In this document: positions 1 to 11,201 of the stretch, in pieces
Layout of the letters: every line of letters starts with the position of its first letter
Position numbering within the stretch: the first letter of the stretch is position 1
Source: Mauremys mutica
Lineage: Eukaryota; Chordata; Testudines; Geoemydidae
Direction of reading: 5' to 3'
NCBI RefSeq assembly: GCF_020497125.1
Contig: NC_059073.1
Coordinates: forward strand, 16,451,225 to 16,515,224
Length of the DNA stretch: 64,000 nucleotides
Notes under the pieces: model-generated
The model's input: only the letters and a program-made list of their open reading frames with translations
Databases searched by the model: none
Told to the model about the DNA's origin: nothing
Program-made: the position numbers and the translations under genes

Positions 1-404
1 ATTTTATCCTATATGCTTATTAATAGCCAGGGGAGAGGAAAAACTAAAAGTAGGTTTAAACCCATTAGGAATAGCTTGCTAGTGACCACAGAACCAGAAA
101 GTTCCAGAGGTCAAACCTCCTGATACTTCAAGAAGTCTATCTATATCTTTCATCCCTTTTTGGAAACTATGTATCTTGTGTGCTTGACAAATGAGATATA
201 TATTTCTATATGTGCATAATTTGTCCTGTTCCTCCAATGTAATTTCTCATATCCTATGGTGAGCCTCAAAAAATGTGAAGTGAAATATAATAAAAGAATA
301 TATGGATTGTCTCCACTGGATTTAGGGGAAGGTATATAAACCTGAGATCACCACGTGGGACTGTGTTGGGGTGTCCAAACTGTCAGGAAAGGAGCAAGGA
401 AAGA
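1..404. other. Unassigned non-coding sequence
   Basis: AT-rich sequence with no recognisable repeat and no protein-like reading frame. It runs into the CR1 tail that follows. Confidence 0.4.
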
Positions 405-632
405 TAGGTCCATCAATGGCTATTAGCCAAGGTGGTCAGGGATGCAGTCCCATGATCTTGGTGTCCTTAAGCCTCTGACTGCCAGATGCTGGGACTGGAC
501 AACAAGGGATGGATTGCTTGGTGATTTCCTTGTTCTATTCATTACCTTTTGAAGCATCTGGAACTGGTCACTGTTGGAAGACTGGATACTGAAATAGATG
601 GTTTGACCAAGTATGGCCATTCTTATGTGTGC
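405..632 (+). mobile_element. CR1 LINE 3' end (non-coding tail)
   Basis: The segment runs from the motif ggtccatcaatggctattag to the terminal motif gtatggccattcttatg. This is the order seen in the other two sense copies here (10821 and 12398) and in chelonian CR1 3' untranslated ends as I know them. It is an old, diverged, 5'-truncated copy with no reverse transcriptase coding sequence. The short minus-strand frame across it is incidental. Confidence 0.85.
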
Positions 633-1577
633 TAAGGTAGTCCCATCCCTGCCAGTCATGCATGGTAGGGAGGAGGGCTTTAAAAGGCTGAGAAGGGAGC
701 TGCTGGAGGGGTGCCTAAAGCAGAAAGAGGAATCACAGCTGTGAGGAGCCTAGTGAACTCCAGGGGCAACCCTGGTAGGAAGAGACTGACTCAGCTACCT
801 GACCATAAGGACTCCAGTAAAACTACTACTCCTGGAGCAAGGTGATGTCACTGACCTTTTTATTGACTACGCAAAAGGCTTGTTCTCTGATGAGTCTGAA
901 CTTCTGCTTTTCCCCGACCCCTAAACAAAGTAAGCTGGGCTGCAAGGGTGGGGCCCACTGCAAGGACTAAAGGGCTAGGACCTGGACTAGGTAAAGCCAG
1001 TGGTGGTAACTGGGCATGGCAAGGGGCATCAACCCAGCCAGGGAGTTGACCCAGAGAGATTCTTTTTGTAGGGACACTCGAGCTTCATGATCTCCAGTGG
1101 AACTGACTCCTGTACCAGCCATTCCAGAGTTAACAGGATAAGAAAAGGTGAAATTCCATTTCAAAGATTTTATTTCCCTTTTTGTTCTTTCATATCTATA
1201 ACTGAAGGTTGTCTTGTTGCCTTCTTTAGGGAGGCTTTAGGTAACCATATCTTAGATTTGAACTCATGCCCTCCTTTATAAGTCAAGCAGAGTGGCCTAA
1301 AAAAGATTGAAGACAATTTTAAGCAATTGCTTTTGATATTCTCAATCTGTCCCTTTTGGACCAATCCATTCAAATATCAGGGACCACACTTCAAAGGGTG
1401 TTTTAAAGACACATGCATCCTTACGCCTTCAAAAAATCTTTGAAATGCGATAAATGTGTTAGGTAATAAAGAAAAGATAAGTGATGGTCATAATCATATG
1501 TTATAAGAAATCTCAGTTACTTGCATTGTTGTTTGGGTTCAATTGCTTAGCTTTACCCCTAGTCTATAACAGTTATT
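633..1577. other. Unassigned non-coding sequence
   Basis: No family recognised and no splice-flanked open frame that looks coding. Only short chance frames on both strands. Confidence 0.4.
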
Positions 1578-1716
1578 TGCAAGACTGTATAGTCATATAC
1601 AGTTTATACCTGGTCGTGTCTATACTTGAGTGGTGAACTCTTGATTGTATATTAATGTGGTGCTGGGTGAATTATTAAATTGTTTATTGGTTAAGAGTAA
1701 CCAAGTGTCTTGATTT
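1578..1716 (+). repeat. Left arm of a long inverted repeat
   Basis: The core from about 1612 to 1716 reappears in reverse complement at about 3300-3403, with few mismatches over some 100 bases. Shared blocks include gtggtgaactcttgattg and ttggttaagagtaaccaa. Weaker similarity extends outward to about 1578 and 3440. Either the TIRs of an unrecognised DNA element of about 1.9 kb, or two opposed insertions of one repeat. Confidence 0.6.
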
Positions 1717-3299
1717 GAGAAATAATGTTCAAGATAGAAATTGACCCAAAAATAATCTAGTGTTAAATTAGTAAACTAGCACTACTTGGACTCAAGACAA
1801 TAGGGTTATCCTATTAGATTCCATTTCAATACTGGCCATAACACTTATCCAATTGGTAAATCTAATTTGTTAGAGTTCAGATTTGAAAAATAACTGGCAC
1901 CTCGGCAAATTCATGAAATTGCCCCCTGTCGTGCTTCCATTCTGAAATCAATTATATCAGTGGAGCTATGCTGATTTGTGCCAGCTGAGGATCTGGCCTC
2001 TTGATGTGCAAACCTCAAAAGGTTTAGAGTTTGTGTTTGGTTTGGATGCATATCTGACCTCTTGACTACAAAACAGGGCTGGCTCTTCAGATTTTGGTTG
2101 CAGTTATTAAAGCTGAGGCATTTAAGGGACTGATGGAATTAGGTGCTGGTTGCCTATTTACTTTTGTCCCCTTTGGAAATCCCACCCTAAACCAAAAGGG
2201 AAACAAACCTATTGGACTCTAAACCCAAAGTTCAGTTCTGGAACCAGGTACAGGTTTGAGGGGATGCATTTTCCTATACCGTGTTCCCCCCCTATGGGTT
2301 TGCCCTATTCACTCAACACCCTAGGGATCTTCCCATACACCTCATGTTCCTCTCTAACTCTGCCCACTTGCAGGGCTTGCATTCCAGCTGCCAGCCGGAC
2401 ACGCTCTGGAGCCCATTAATCAGACACAGGGGAGCACTGTGATATGGTAGCACTGCCTGCCTGATGATCCACTGTCTGAACATCGAACTGCCAGCATGTC
2501 TCCTGTTCTGTTGAACCCATATTGGTGCCCATTCTATTCATTTGGATTCTATTCCATAACCCCCACCAATGGCCTTGGGCAAAGGGTCAGTATATGACTG
2601 CCTCATGCCCTCTGTGTAAGTTGGGTACTGAGATGTACTGGGATAGTACTGGGGATGCCGTACAAATTGGTTCACTCTGCTAATGCTGTGGAATGTTGGG
2701 TGCTCTCGTTCCAGTGGAGTTACAGCTCTGTATAATTGCAGACAGAATGGGGGATCTCTGAGTTAAAAGCATCTCAGGTTTCAAACCTTTTTCAAGCTAA
2801 TAATCTCAACCCGTCTACCAAAAAGCAAACAAACAAAAACCAACAACAACCCACAAACCTCACTATCTCTCTTCGAAACACAAACAAATGTAGAGGTTCT
2901 TAAAATATTATATATACATATACATATACACACACACGCCCACACCCCGGCATTGGGCCCACAGGGAGAGGAGAGAGCACAATATTTAAAGCATATAATA
3001 TAACAATATCAATGATTTACAGTATAAAATACAAAGCATAAATATTTCAATTCATGTCAACAGAAGCATGACATGTAAAAGACAAGTGCTTAAGTTTTCT
3101 TCTTAGGGATTCAGACATGACAGGCTGGATAGTAAAAGTATCCATAAGTATATATTTCCATTAGTGCAAAAAAAACCCATAATCTAGAATGTTTTGACTC
3201 AAACCCACAAAAGCACAGCGATTCGGAGTTAAAGCTCTCTCAATACTCTTAACACAATCCCCTTCTGCCGAGATATTACAACATGAAGTGCCATCTACC
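1717..3299. other. Spacer between the inverted-repeat arms
   Basis: No transposase-like frame is visible. Around 1960-2000 is a short motif (agtggagctatgctgattt... ending in gatctggcctc) resembling the foldback sequence at 20858. A mixed TA/CA microsatellite lies near 2905-2947. The rest is unassigned. Confidence 0.4.
2905..2947. repeat. TA/CA-rich microsatellite
   Basis: Alternating tatatacatatacatata followed by cacacacacgcccacacc. Simple sequence with interrupted dinucleotide units. Confidence 0.75.
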
Positions 3300-3440
3300 A
3301 AATCAAGACACTTTGGTTACTCTTAACCAATAAAAAAAATAAGATTCACCCAGCACCACATTAATATGCAATCAAGAGTTCACCACTCAAGTGTAGACAC
3401 AACCAGTGTTCTAGGTATGAACTCCATATGGCCATACAGC
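3300..3440 (-). repeat. Right arm of a long inverted repeat
   Basis: Reverse complement of the 1578-1716 arm. The inner 100 bases align almost without gaps, apart from the A-run after ccaataaaa. Outside, similarity fades around the motif gtatggccatatgg (in reverse) and no TSD could be recognised. Confidence 0.6.
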
Positions 3441-4429
3441 CTATTCAGCACCAGGCATTGTTACGTGGCCTTATAGGGAATCTTAGAGCAGCAAAAGTAC
3501 AGGGGAGAATAGATAACACATTACAAGTATGGGCACAATGTGACTTGCCAGCCTCCTCTGGAAAAGCATAAACTATAGCACATTGTTCTTTGGTCCAATT
3601 CTCCATTATGCCATTTAGCATATTTTCTCCATTTGACTTCCTGCCTGCTGCATTCGGCACCTTTCAAATCTGCAGGCCAGGATTCATTCTCACACCTCTT
3701 TCCTACTGTCTCTGTGCAGCCTTGTCTACACTAGGGATGTGCCCTGATGTCACCCATGGGCTGCTAGTGATCGGTGTCATTGCACAAAGGCACAGCCCAG
3801 CCTGGACAACTCTTCAGAGCTGGCAGCTCCCTCAACTAGTGAGCCATCATGAGCTAAGGCTCCCCCTTTCCGTTCCCTCAGCATGCTCCCTTTAGCCAGA
3901 CCCCTCGTATAGTATTGTCCACCCAACCCTTCAGTCCCTTTCCCCCACCCACCCTGCCATGTTCCCACCACTTCCCATGCTGGAGATGCCCCCCATTCCA
4001 ACTCCACAGATCCTCAGCTACTGATCCAGCTGTGGGCCATTAACACAGACACCACTGCTTGGCCCCATTGACTCCCTCTCAGTATCCCCATACGCCCAGC
4101 CATGATATATTCTCCTTCCGGCTTCATTAATGCTCCCAGGTCCAGCCACAGCTTTCCTTCCCTCCCTCCCTCCTCACCTCCAAAATGGCAAATAATAGTG
4201 TGGGCCATTCTTATGAATAAGGTACGCTGCTATGCACTAGTGCCATTCGGTAGGGTTAGTCGAGCTGACTAAGAGACTCTTAGTGATGTTTTTACAGCTC
4301 TAATACATGTGTTGACACCATAGCATCTCCTCTGAATTCATCACAACATCCAGTCAAAACAGTGTCAGCAAAAAGCCCCCACTCGTTCTGTGCAAGTACC
4401 CCCTTCTTCTGCTGCAGCTTTGCATTACG
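3441..4429. other. Unassigned non-coding sequence
   Basis: Contains an isolated ccttgtctacacta motif near 3720, like the end of the short foldback at 7364, and a C-rich stretch at 3850-4200. No supported gene. Confidence 0.35.
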
Positions 4430-4592
4430 GAAGCACCCAAATGAGACTAGGGTCCCATTCGGCTAGGTGCTACACAAATAACCAGTGGAAGAGACTCTGT
4501 CTCCAAAGATCTGACAATCAAAATAGACAAGGCAGACCCAGGCAATCAGAGAAAGTCACTTGTCTGAGGTCACACAGAAGATCTGCCTATTT
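4430..4592 (-). mobile_element. MIR-like SINE, antisense fragment
   Basis: Shows in order the antisense MIR blocks gggtcccattcggctaggtg, a purine-rich linker with aaaatagacaaggcag, and gtcacttgtctgaggtcaca. The same order recurs at 13815, 40143 and 62450. Old and diverged. Confidence 0.65.
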
Positions 4593-5007
4593 TGGGACAG
4601 ATCTGTCTGGCCCTAATAGTGGGGAGGGCCCAAGGAACTCATTTTGTCTACTTTGTCTGGCCTACATAAGGGCCTGGCATAATTGTAGCCCCTGAACTCT
4701 GAGGAGCCACAGGGGCTGTGTTCCATCCTTACTGCTACCCCCTTATAGGATTGCAGTTTATACCCTTTCACCCTTTGTACAGCTGGACAGATCTCCTGAC
4801 CCCTACCAGAGTCATGGCCTCTAGCTCCACTTAGCCGCTTTGGACTCTGTATCACTGGACATCAGACACCTGGAAGACATTCTTGACTGTCTGGTGCAGA
4901 GTGCATCCCACTGCTCCCCCTGGCATGGTAGAGGCCTGTCCTTCCCCAATAATGGGCTCTGCCAAAGTGGCACAATCTAACCCTCAGCATTGACTCTTAC
5001 AGGCCAC

Positions 5008-5133
5008 CATTCAGCAAAGCACTTCATCCTGTGATTATAGGAACTTGCCTAAATCCCAGCAAAGCCAATGGGATTTATGCATGTACTGAAAGCTAAGCAC
5101 CTGCTTAAGTGCTTTGCAGAATCAGGGACATAG
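5008..5133. repeat. Short foldback (MITE-like) element
   Basis: An imperfect palindrome: the left part, attcagcaaagcacttcatc, is mirrored by gcttaagtgctttgcagaat on the right. A central motif, agccaatgggatttatgcat, forms the turn. A related foldback lies at 22019-22145, so this is a dispersed family and not a chance hairpin. Confidence 0.6.
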
Positions 5134-5276
5134 TTCAATAAGTGATTTTGGTCTCAATGTTTAAAAAAAACAATCAAACCAAATATTTCCTAGGTTGTGT
5201 GACTAGATAAATTCAATGTGTTTTTTCTTTGATAACTGTAAAATCAAGGATGACTTAATTTACTTTTTGTTGACAG

Positions 5277-5341
5277 TTGTTACCCGGAGAGCAATCTCTT
5301 TGTTTATGCGGAGGAGAATTACTATAAAGACATTGATCCTG
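5277..5341 (+). CDS. Candidate internal exon, gene unidentified (partial)
   Basis: Sixty-five bases lie between a pyrimidine-rich tract ending in ttttgttgacag and a strong donor, GTGAGC, at 5342. After one carried-over base the frame reads 21 codons (5278-5340), CYPESNLFVYAEENYYKDIDP, then one base into the next codon. That implies acceptor phase 2 and donor phase 1. The composition (acidic and aromatic residues, spread codon use) is protein-like, unlike the other short frames here, and no repeat family was recognised. The frame also stays open downstream to a TGA at 5452-5454, so a 3'-extended or terminal exon is possible. It is open upstream only to a TGA at 5251. I do not recognise the protein and assign no function. 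It could be a chance frame or an old processed fragment. Confidence 0.4.
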
Positions 5342-5454
5342 GTGAGCTTTACCTTAAACAGAAGCATCTTGTTGTTTCAATAAATATCTCCTTTGAGCTG
5401 CTAAATGACACATCCATTGATATCATACTGACACTGCCACCGGCATTCTTCTGA

Positions 5455-7363
5455 GAGCTGGAGACTGTCATTGATAATCTAAATGGAGGGCACTCGCTCA
5501 GGTGAAATTATAAGAGCTCCTGCATCAATGGAAGTGTGTGAGCCATTTCTATTGACAGTATAATAGCATTTGGGTCAGCATCATGCCATTTCTAGCACAT
5601 TTTCCCAAGCCCATAGTCCTTGAGACACTTCTGCTGACAATACGTCTGCATGCGTCCTCCCAGCAATTGAGCTATTACATCACTGGTGGAAATGTCTGGA
5701 TATTTCCGACAGCACTGGGAGTTGGCACGGGTGAACCAGCTCTTAAAACTCTCTGCATCTCAGCTTGATTCCAAAAGCAAACCTTTTGTTTGTAACATAT
5801 TGTAAAATATTTGGCTACATACCCTCTTTTTCCCAAAGGGTATCTGAACTTGGCTGAATTCAGCAGCAATGGCATTGTTCAATGAAAAAGTCAATGGAAA
5901 ACTCCCAGTTCACCCTAAATGCTCACAAAGGGAATCTTCCTACTGATTTAAGTCAAAGCTGGATCAAATCTCCAGTTTTCTACTAGTGGCTCTGGTATCT
6001 TTTGGTCCAAGTGTACATTTGTGCATATTTTCCAGGCACTGTCATCTGCACATGCAGGGGGCTGTGCCTGGAAATGGCACGCCCAACCATTTGGATGTGC
6101 AGCTTTGCATGCTCACCAAAGGAGATCACATAGGGTCCCGTTTTCAAAGGAGCCTCAACATGTCTATATGACATGGTGAAATCAAACAACGTTTACTAAA
6201 CAGTCACGTAGCATGGGAGGCAGAGCCTTCCGGGTCCCTGTCATTAGCGCAGGCTTGCAGAGAGAGGACGCACACACCACTATTTTTTTTAAGATGCCTC
6301 ACATCCAATATTAATACAAGCAAAAAAAACCAAAAAATATGGGTTACATCTTCCCAAAACTTTGAGTGCTTTGGCTTGTGAGGCTGTGCTGAAGCCTTTT
6401 CTCAGACTGTCCTACCTCTTGGGAGTTCTTTGCTGAAGCAAATCTTAAATCCCTTCATTCAAAAGCACTTCAGAGCGAGGTCCATCCTTCTTAAGTGCCT
6501 GGAAAGTGTGGAGCACTGAGTGAGCATGACTCCAAATGAGCAAATAATAATGAGAAAGTGAAGCAGTAGTTATTACTTCAGGGCTTTACACAGCAGAATT
6601 GTTTCACACTGACTCATTCCTCCTGACTTCATCTGACTCTTTAAACTAGCTGCACGTTGTCCTTAATGTCAGTGCATAATCAGGAGAAGGCTGATTGCTC
6701 AGCCGATCCAGATCTTCTCTGGATCAATCTAGAGAGAGGGAAGTGTTGCCTCCACAGCTTTGGGCTGACAAAAGGGAAAATTGATTAACTAAGCTAAGGC
6801 TTTTTCCTATCTCCTGTCCCAAGTTTTGCTGTGCTGCAGCTACATTGCACTAGTCAGTTATCTGCTTCCAGCCCTTAAAGAGGAAAAGTAGATAAAGAAG
6901 GGACAGATTTCTCTCTACTTTGGGCCAGGGGAGCTGGCAAGACACTGCGGCAGTTCAGAGCAGAGAAGGAAGCAAAGGATAAATAAATGCCACTCCTAAG
7001 CCATTTGTATCGGAGATTTGTGCACGTGAGGAAAATGATTCCCAGGGCAGGAGTGGCTAGGGACAGCCATAACTTCAGGGTAAAATCCTGGCCCCATTAA
7101 ATTAATGGCAAAACTCCAATTGATTTCAAGGGAGGCAAAATTTCACCCTTAATAGGAAGAAGGGAAAAGATGACGCTCTCTCCCATTTGCTCTTTGGGTT
7201 CAATAAACAAACATGTGAACATGGAAGGCATCTTTGCAATGGGAGTTCCCTTCCTTTCAACTTTGACCCTTAGGGTCCCTCCCCCAAACCCATGATAGTC
7301 ACTTAAACGAGGGCAAATCACAGGTTCAAATTGCTATACATTAGTATATGAGAGAGGCACAGG
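5455..7363. other. Unassigned non-coding sequence
   Basis: Complex, moderately AT-rich sequence with no repeat I can name apart from a short palindromic motif near 7085-7150 (aaaatcctggcccc... tttcaccctt). It would be intron if the 5277 exon is real. Confidence 0.35.
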
Positions 7364-7446
7364 CCTTGTCCACACTGGCGATTTTCCCTGCTTCTAACAG
7401 TTGATGGCCAGCCCTTGATGTAGCTGTACCACCAATGTAGACAAGG
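7364..7446. repeat. Short TIR foldback element
   Basis: The left end, ccttgtccacactgg, and the right end, ccaatgtagacaagg, are inverted copies with about 13 of 15 positions matching, in an 83-base unit. Single ends of the same type appear near 3720 and, more loosely, near 57950. MITE-like; superfamily not determined. Confidence 0.55.
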
Positions 7447-9269
7447 GAAGTCATGGTTTGCCCCAGCAACCTGAGTACATACTTAGAGTCCCCCAGCAGG
7501 CTTGCACTGAGGCACCTAACCTATGATGAAGCCTGCGCTGCTCTAATTATTACCCATGCCAGCTAAATTAAAGCTAGCGCAGATGTATTTATCCACATGG
7601 CAATCACAGTTTCATTTGTGACGTGAACGTATCCTTACTGGAGCTTACCAAGGTTGCAACTGAGCTCTGCCAGTGCAAATTGTGGCTTCTCTCTTTTAGG
7701 GATGGATCCACACTGAGCTTCCATCAATATCAACCCCCACCCCTTTCCCCAGCCCCCAAGAAACTTAACTACATAGCACAACTGCAGAACAACTAAGGAG
7801 CTTTTGTGTGAGTGGGCATAAGTCACGGAATATCCATGCTAGGGAACCAATGCCATGAACCACAACAAATTTATCTAGCACAGACCAGGCTTAAGGACCC
7901 AATCCACCAGCTTCAATGGAAGGCTTGCTGGCATATGGTCAGGCAATTACAATGAGTTTACCATAACGTTGTGTTAAATGTCCCGCTTTGAATGTGCTTC
8001 TTTTTCCACGGGTAAAGATTTACCAGTGTATTATCTGGTGTTTGAAAAGCAGGGAATCCTTTGTGCATTGTAGCAACAAAGAGGGACTGGATTGGATTGA
8101 ACACATTCCTAACTGAAGCAGACTGATGTTTCTTTCCCCCAGCAATTGCAAGCTGCTTACAAGCCACCCCTTTTCAAATGCAAAACCATTATCTGCCACA
8201 GTTTTGTCAGTCAGTTCAAAGGGAGGAAATAACAGAGTGGTTTACTGCATCGTCCAACACCTGGCTGATGTTTTATTAATGATTTCTTTTACACCCTGCA
8301 TACGCTTGGTGTGAATTATGTTATTTTTTTTTCCTTTCGCCTGGTTCAAATCAGGTATCAGAATGGTGGGAGAGGAAATGTCATTTCTTTAAATGTGCAT
8401 AGGGCTGCCTCAGACAGAACACACTCATTATAAAAAACAAGACACAAAGGGAAGTTGAGAAGAGCATGACACACAAGCACCCTGGAATTCTGAGCAGAGT
8501 ACATTTCTGCCTGTCCCATGCGATTATGCTGGGCACAAATCCTAATTAACACAATCTGAAGGCTCAGATTTGTGACTTTGAACGTGTGAGGAACATGTTG
8601 CCTCTGGCTGCTTTTATTCTATATGTATTTTATCCACAATGATGCTGCAAGGAAATTGTACATTGTGACCCCTATTCCTCCTTCCCTCAGAAGCAGGCGG
8701 TAATGATTATGTCCTGAAGTTCCCTGTCAGATAATCCCATCTGCTGGCTCTACGAGCCGTTCCCCTGGAATGTAATTTATGTCAACCAACTTGGAGGTTG
8801 TGTTTCAATACGTTTCTGTGCTACCGAAGGACATTTTTATTTCTTTATGCTGTTCAAAACATTTGTGCCAATGATAATAATAACCATAGTGTCTGCGAGC
8901 CCTAGTGATGGACCTGGACTCCATTATTGTCTTGCAATACATGAGAAAGGACAACGCAACTTTATTTTGTAAAGCAGTTCCATACTGACTGTCTTTATAC
9001 TCCCTGAAATCCACTAGGAACTTTGTGAATTCTATCAATTTCACCTGAGAGGTGCTTAGATATGAGGGTCTGATAGTATAAAACCCTGAAATAGATCTTA
9101 AAATGCTTTACATGGTTAACTGAAAAAGAGCAGAGGGAGGGAGAAAGTTAGAAGAAGATGCAAGTGAGAAAATACATGATTTTTACCTTTGGGTTTGCAG
9201 AGACATGAGGCCCAGTCCTGTCACACTGAAGTCAATAGTTGCTTTGGCATTGATTTCTATGGGTTAAAT
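7447..9269. other. Unassigned non-coding sequence
   Basis: No family recognised. Short frames on both strands lack splice context or protein-like composition. Confidence 0.35.
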
Positions 9270-9563
9270 CAGTGTTTCTCATCCAGTGGGACGTGACCGC
9301 AGGATGGTCAGGAAAGACAATCGGGGTGCTGTGAAGCGTTGAGAATTTTTGTTACAATCTAAAGCAAAGAAAATCTCGCTGCCGCCCACCCTGACCTTTC
9401 AGAGTCAAGGATTCTCTGTTAGCCTCTGGAAATACACACAAGTCAATTCCGTAGGATTATCGGTCTCATCACTGACAGATTCCTTAGTTTTGCAGTTCAT
9501 GGAAGGGGGTCATGAAATTTTTTGGATAAAGGCTCACCTACCTGAAAAGGTTCAGAAACACTG
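9270..9563. mobile_element. hAT-type non-autonomous DNA element
   Basis: Begins cagtgtttctcat and ends ttcagaaacactg, giving TIRs of hAT type. The flanking 8-mers are ggttaaat (9262-9269) and ggctatat (9564-9571), 6 of 8 identical, consistent with a decayed 8-bp TSD. There is no transposase frame; 294 bp is normal for a deletion derivative. It resembles the 44233 element in its TIRs. Confidence 0.6.
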
Positions 9564-10044
9564 GGCTATATTTCACCTTTACACGCAACCTAGAGCAAGG
9601 GGTGATTGCTAAACTGAACCATCCCAGGAGTAGCATTTGGGGGCAGGGTGACTCAGAAACACCCCTCTGAGGCATAAGTCCCTCCCCTACTCCGCTTTTC
9701 TTAGGGGAATAGTTATTTTCTGCTGGCCTGCACTAGCATGCCCAGTTACTCAACGTCTGGTTAGCCTATGCAGAGGCATGGCTCTCACTCTTCCCTGGAT
9801 GGGCGTGCAGTCCAAGTCTAACCCTAAGTGAGCAGAATTGGCCCCAGAGAAGTAAGGAACAGATTGACAAAAGGAGGAGCTTGCAGGCGCATCAGAGGAG
9901 AAGCAACATTGTAAAGACTTACTGAAAAGGCAGGCAAGAGGATGGCCTTATGGAGAAGGGAGGATGGTGAGAAAAGAGGATCTGGATTAGTGAATGGAGT
10001 CCAGCTTCTTTGGATGGTTGAATCTGCTGGTACAGGTTATTTTA

Positions 10045-10175
10045 GTTTATTAATTTGTATTGTAATAGAGCCTAGGAGCCCTGGTCCTGGACCAAGCCAC
10101 CATTACGCTCGGCACTCTACAAACAGAACAAAAAGATGGCCCCTGCCCCAGAGAACTTCCAGTCTAAGTGTAGAG
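10045..10175 (-). mobile_element. MIR-like SINE tail, antisense
   Basis: Shows gtattgtaatagagcctagg, then ctcggcactctacaaacaga, then ccccagagaacttccagtct. This is the antisense form of the 3' tail seen in sense at 30700-30790 and 47786. Confidence 0.7.
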
Positions 10176-10265
10176 CTAAACTAACAGCTGTCATGTCTCA
10201 CCCCTCGCCTCTGCACTTTCAGCCCCTACTGCCGACGTAGGAGGCATTGCTGGAGCAAAAGGGAC

Positions 10266-10795
10266 TGTGACAGAGTGATGGGAATCAACAACTGAGCTAG
10301 CCACTATGTACCCAGTGTGGTCCCCATAGAAGGCCTGATCGAGGTGCCTGATTCCCAGATGAGACTGGGGCAAGGAAGCTAATGAGCTAATTAGCCCATT
10401 AACAAGAAGGCTGGATAAAAGATCACAGGAAGGAAATGCAGCGGGGAGAGAGAGAGGCTAGTGGGGCCTGGCGAAAGGGAGTTCTCTGGGAAGAGACACC
10501 TTTTCTCCCCCAACCTTTGGAGAAGGGGGTAGTACATTGTAAATACTGTGACTACACCAGCATGCACCAGGTGGTGAAGTGAAACAATGTAAACAAGTTG
10601 CATGGTGGGGGAGGTCTATATGACGGGAGATCTCTGAGCCGTCTGTCTGAAGCAGAGGATGGGAACAGTGTCCACCTCAGGGACACAGCTAGGGCATTCC
10701 TACACCCCAACGATGTTTGACTATTGATTCATCCCTATAGGGCCATTGGCCACTGGGTTAAATTGGAGCAGACTTTGTGTTATTCTATTACACCA
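10266..10795 (+). mobile_element. Solo LTR (530 bp, TSD gggac)
   Basis: Starts TGTGACAGAG and ends ATTACACCA, so it has TG...CA termini. It is flanked by identical 5-mers, gggac, at 10261-10265 and 10796-10800. A TATA-like ataaaa lies at 10415-10420 on the + strand, which suggests the orientation. No internal retroviral coding sequence adjoins it. A 5-bp TSD fits several LTR lineages, so the class is left open. Confidence 0.7.
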
Positions 10796-10820
10796 GGGAC
10801 TGACCCAAGGTGAAATGAGT

Positions 10821-11022
10821 GCTATTAGCCAAGATGGACAGGGATGGTATCCCTAGGCTCTGTTTGCCAGAAGCTGGGAATGGGTGACAGGGATCACTTG
10901 ATGATTACGTGTTCTGTTCATTCCCTCTGGGGCACCTGGCATTGGCCACTGTCAGAAGACAGGATACTGGGCTAGATGGACCTTTGGTCTGACCCAGTAC
11001 GGCTGTTTTTTTGTTCTTATGT
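10821..11022 (+). mobile_element. CR1 LINE 3' end
   Basis: Good copy of the CR1 tail: gctattagccaagatggaca, ctgtttgccagaagctggga, gggctagatggacctttggt, gacccagtacggctg, then a T-run and gttcttatg. No coding part is retained. It begins 20 bases after the right TSD of the preceding solo LTR. Confidence 0.9.
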
Positions 11023-11157
11023 TATGTTCCCCTATGAGCTTGAATTGTTCCTCGGCAATAGCCAACAATCAGTCCCCGGGCATGTGTTTAAGGGAGAGGA
11101 AAGAGACAAATTCACTCCTGGTATGTTGTGGCCTTTAAGCCCATTGGAATCTTCATA

Positions 11158-11201
11158 ATGAAAGGTGCTATATAAATATCATATTATTGTTATTATTATA
11201 C
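11158..11201 (+). mobile_element. SINE 3' tail fragment
   Basis: aaaggtgctatataaatatc followed by an interrupted ATT-run, matching the end of the sense MIR at 39208 (gctatatttaagagctaagt). Very short. Confidence 0.4.
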
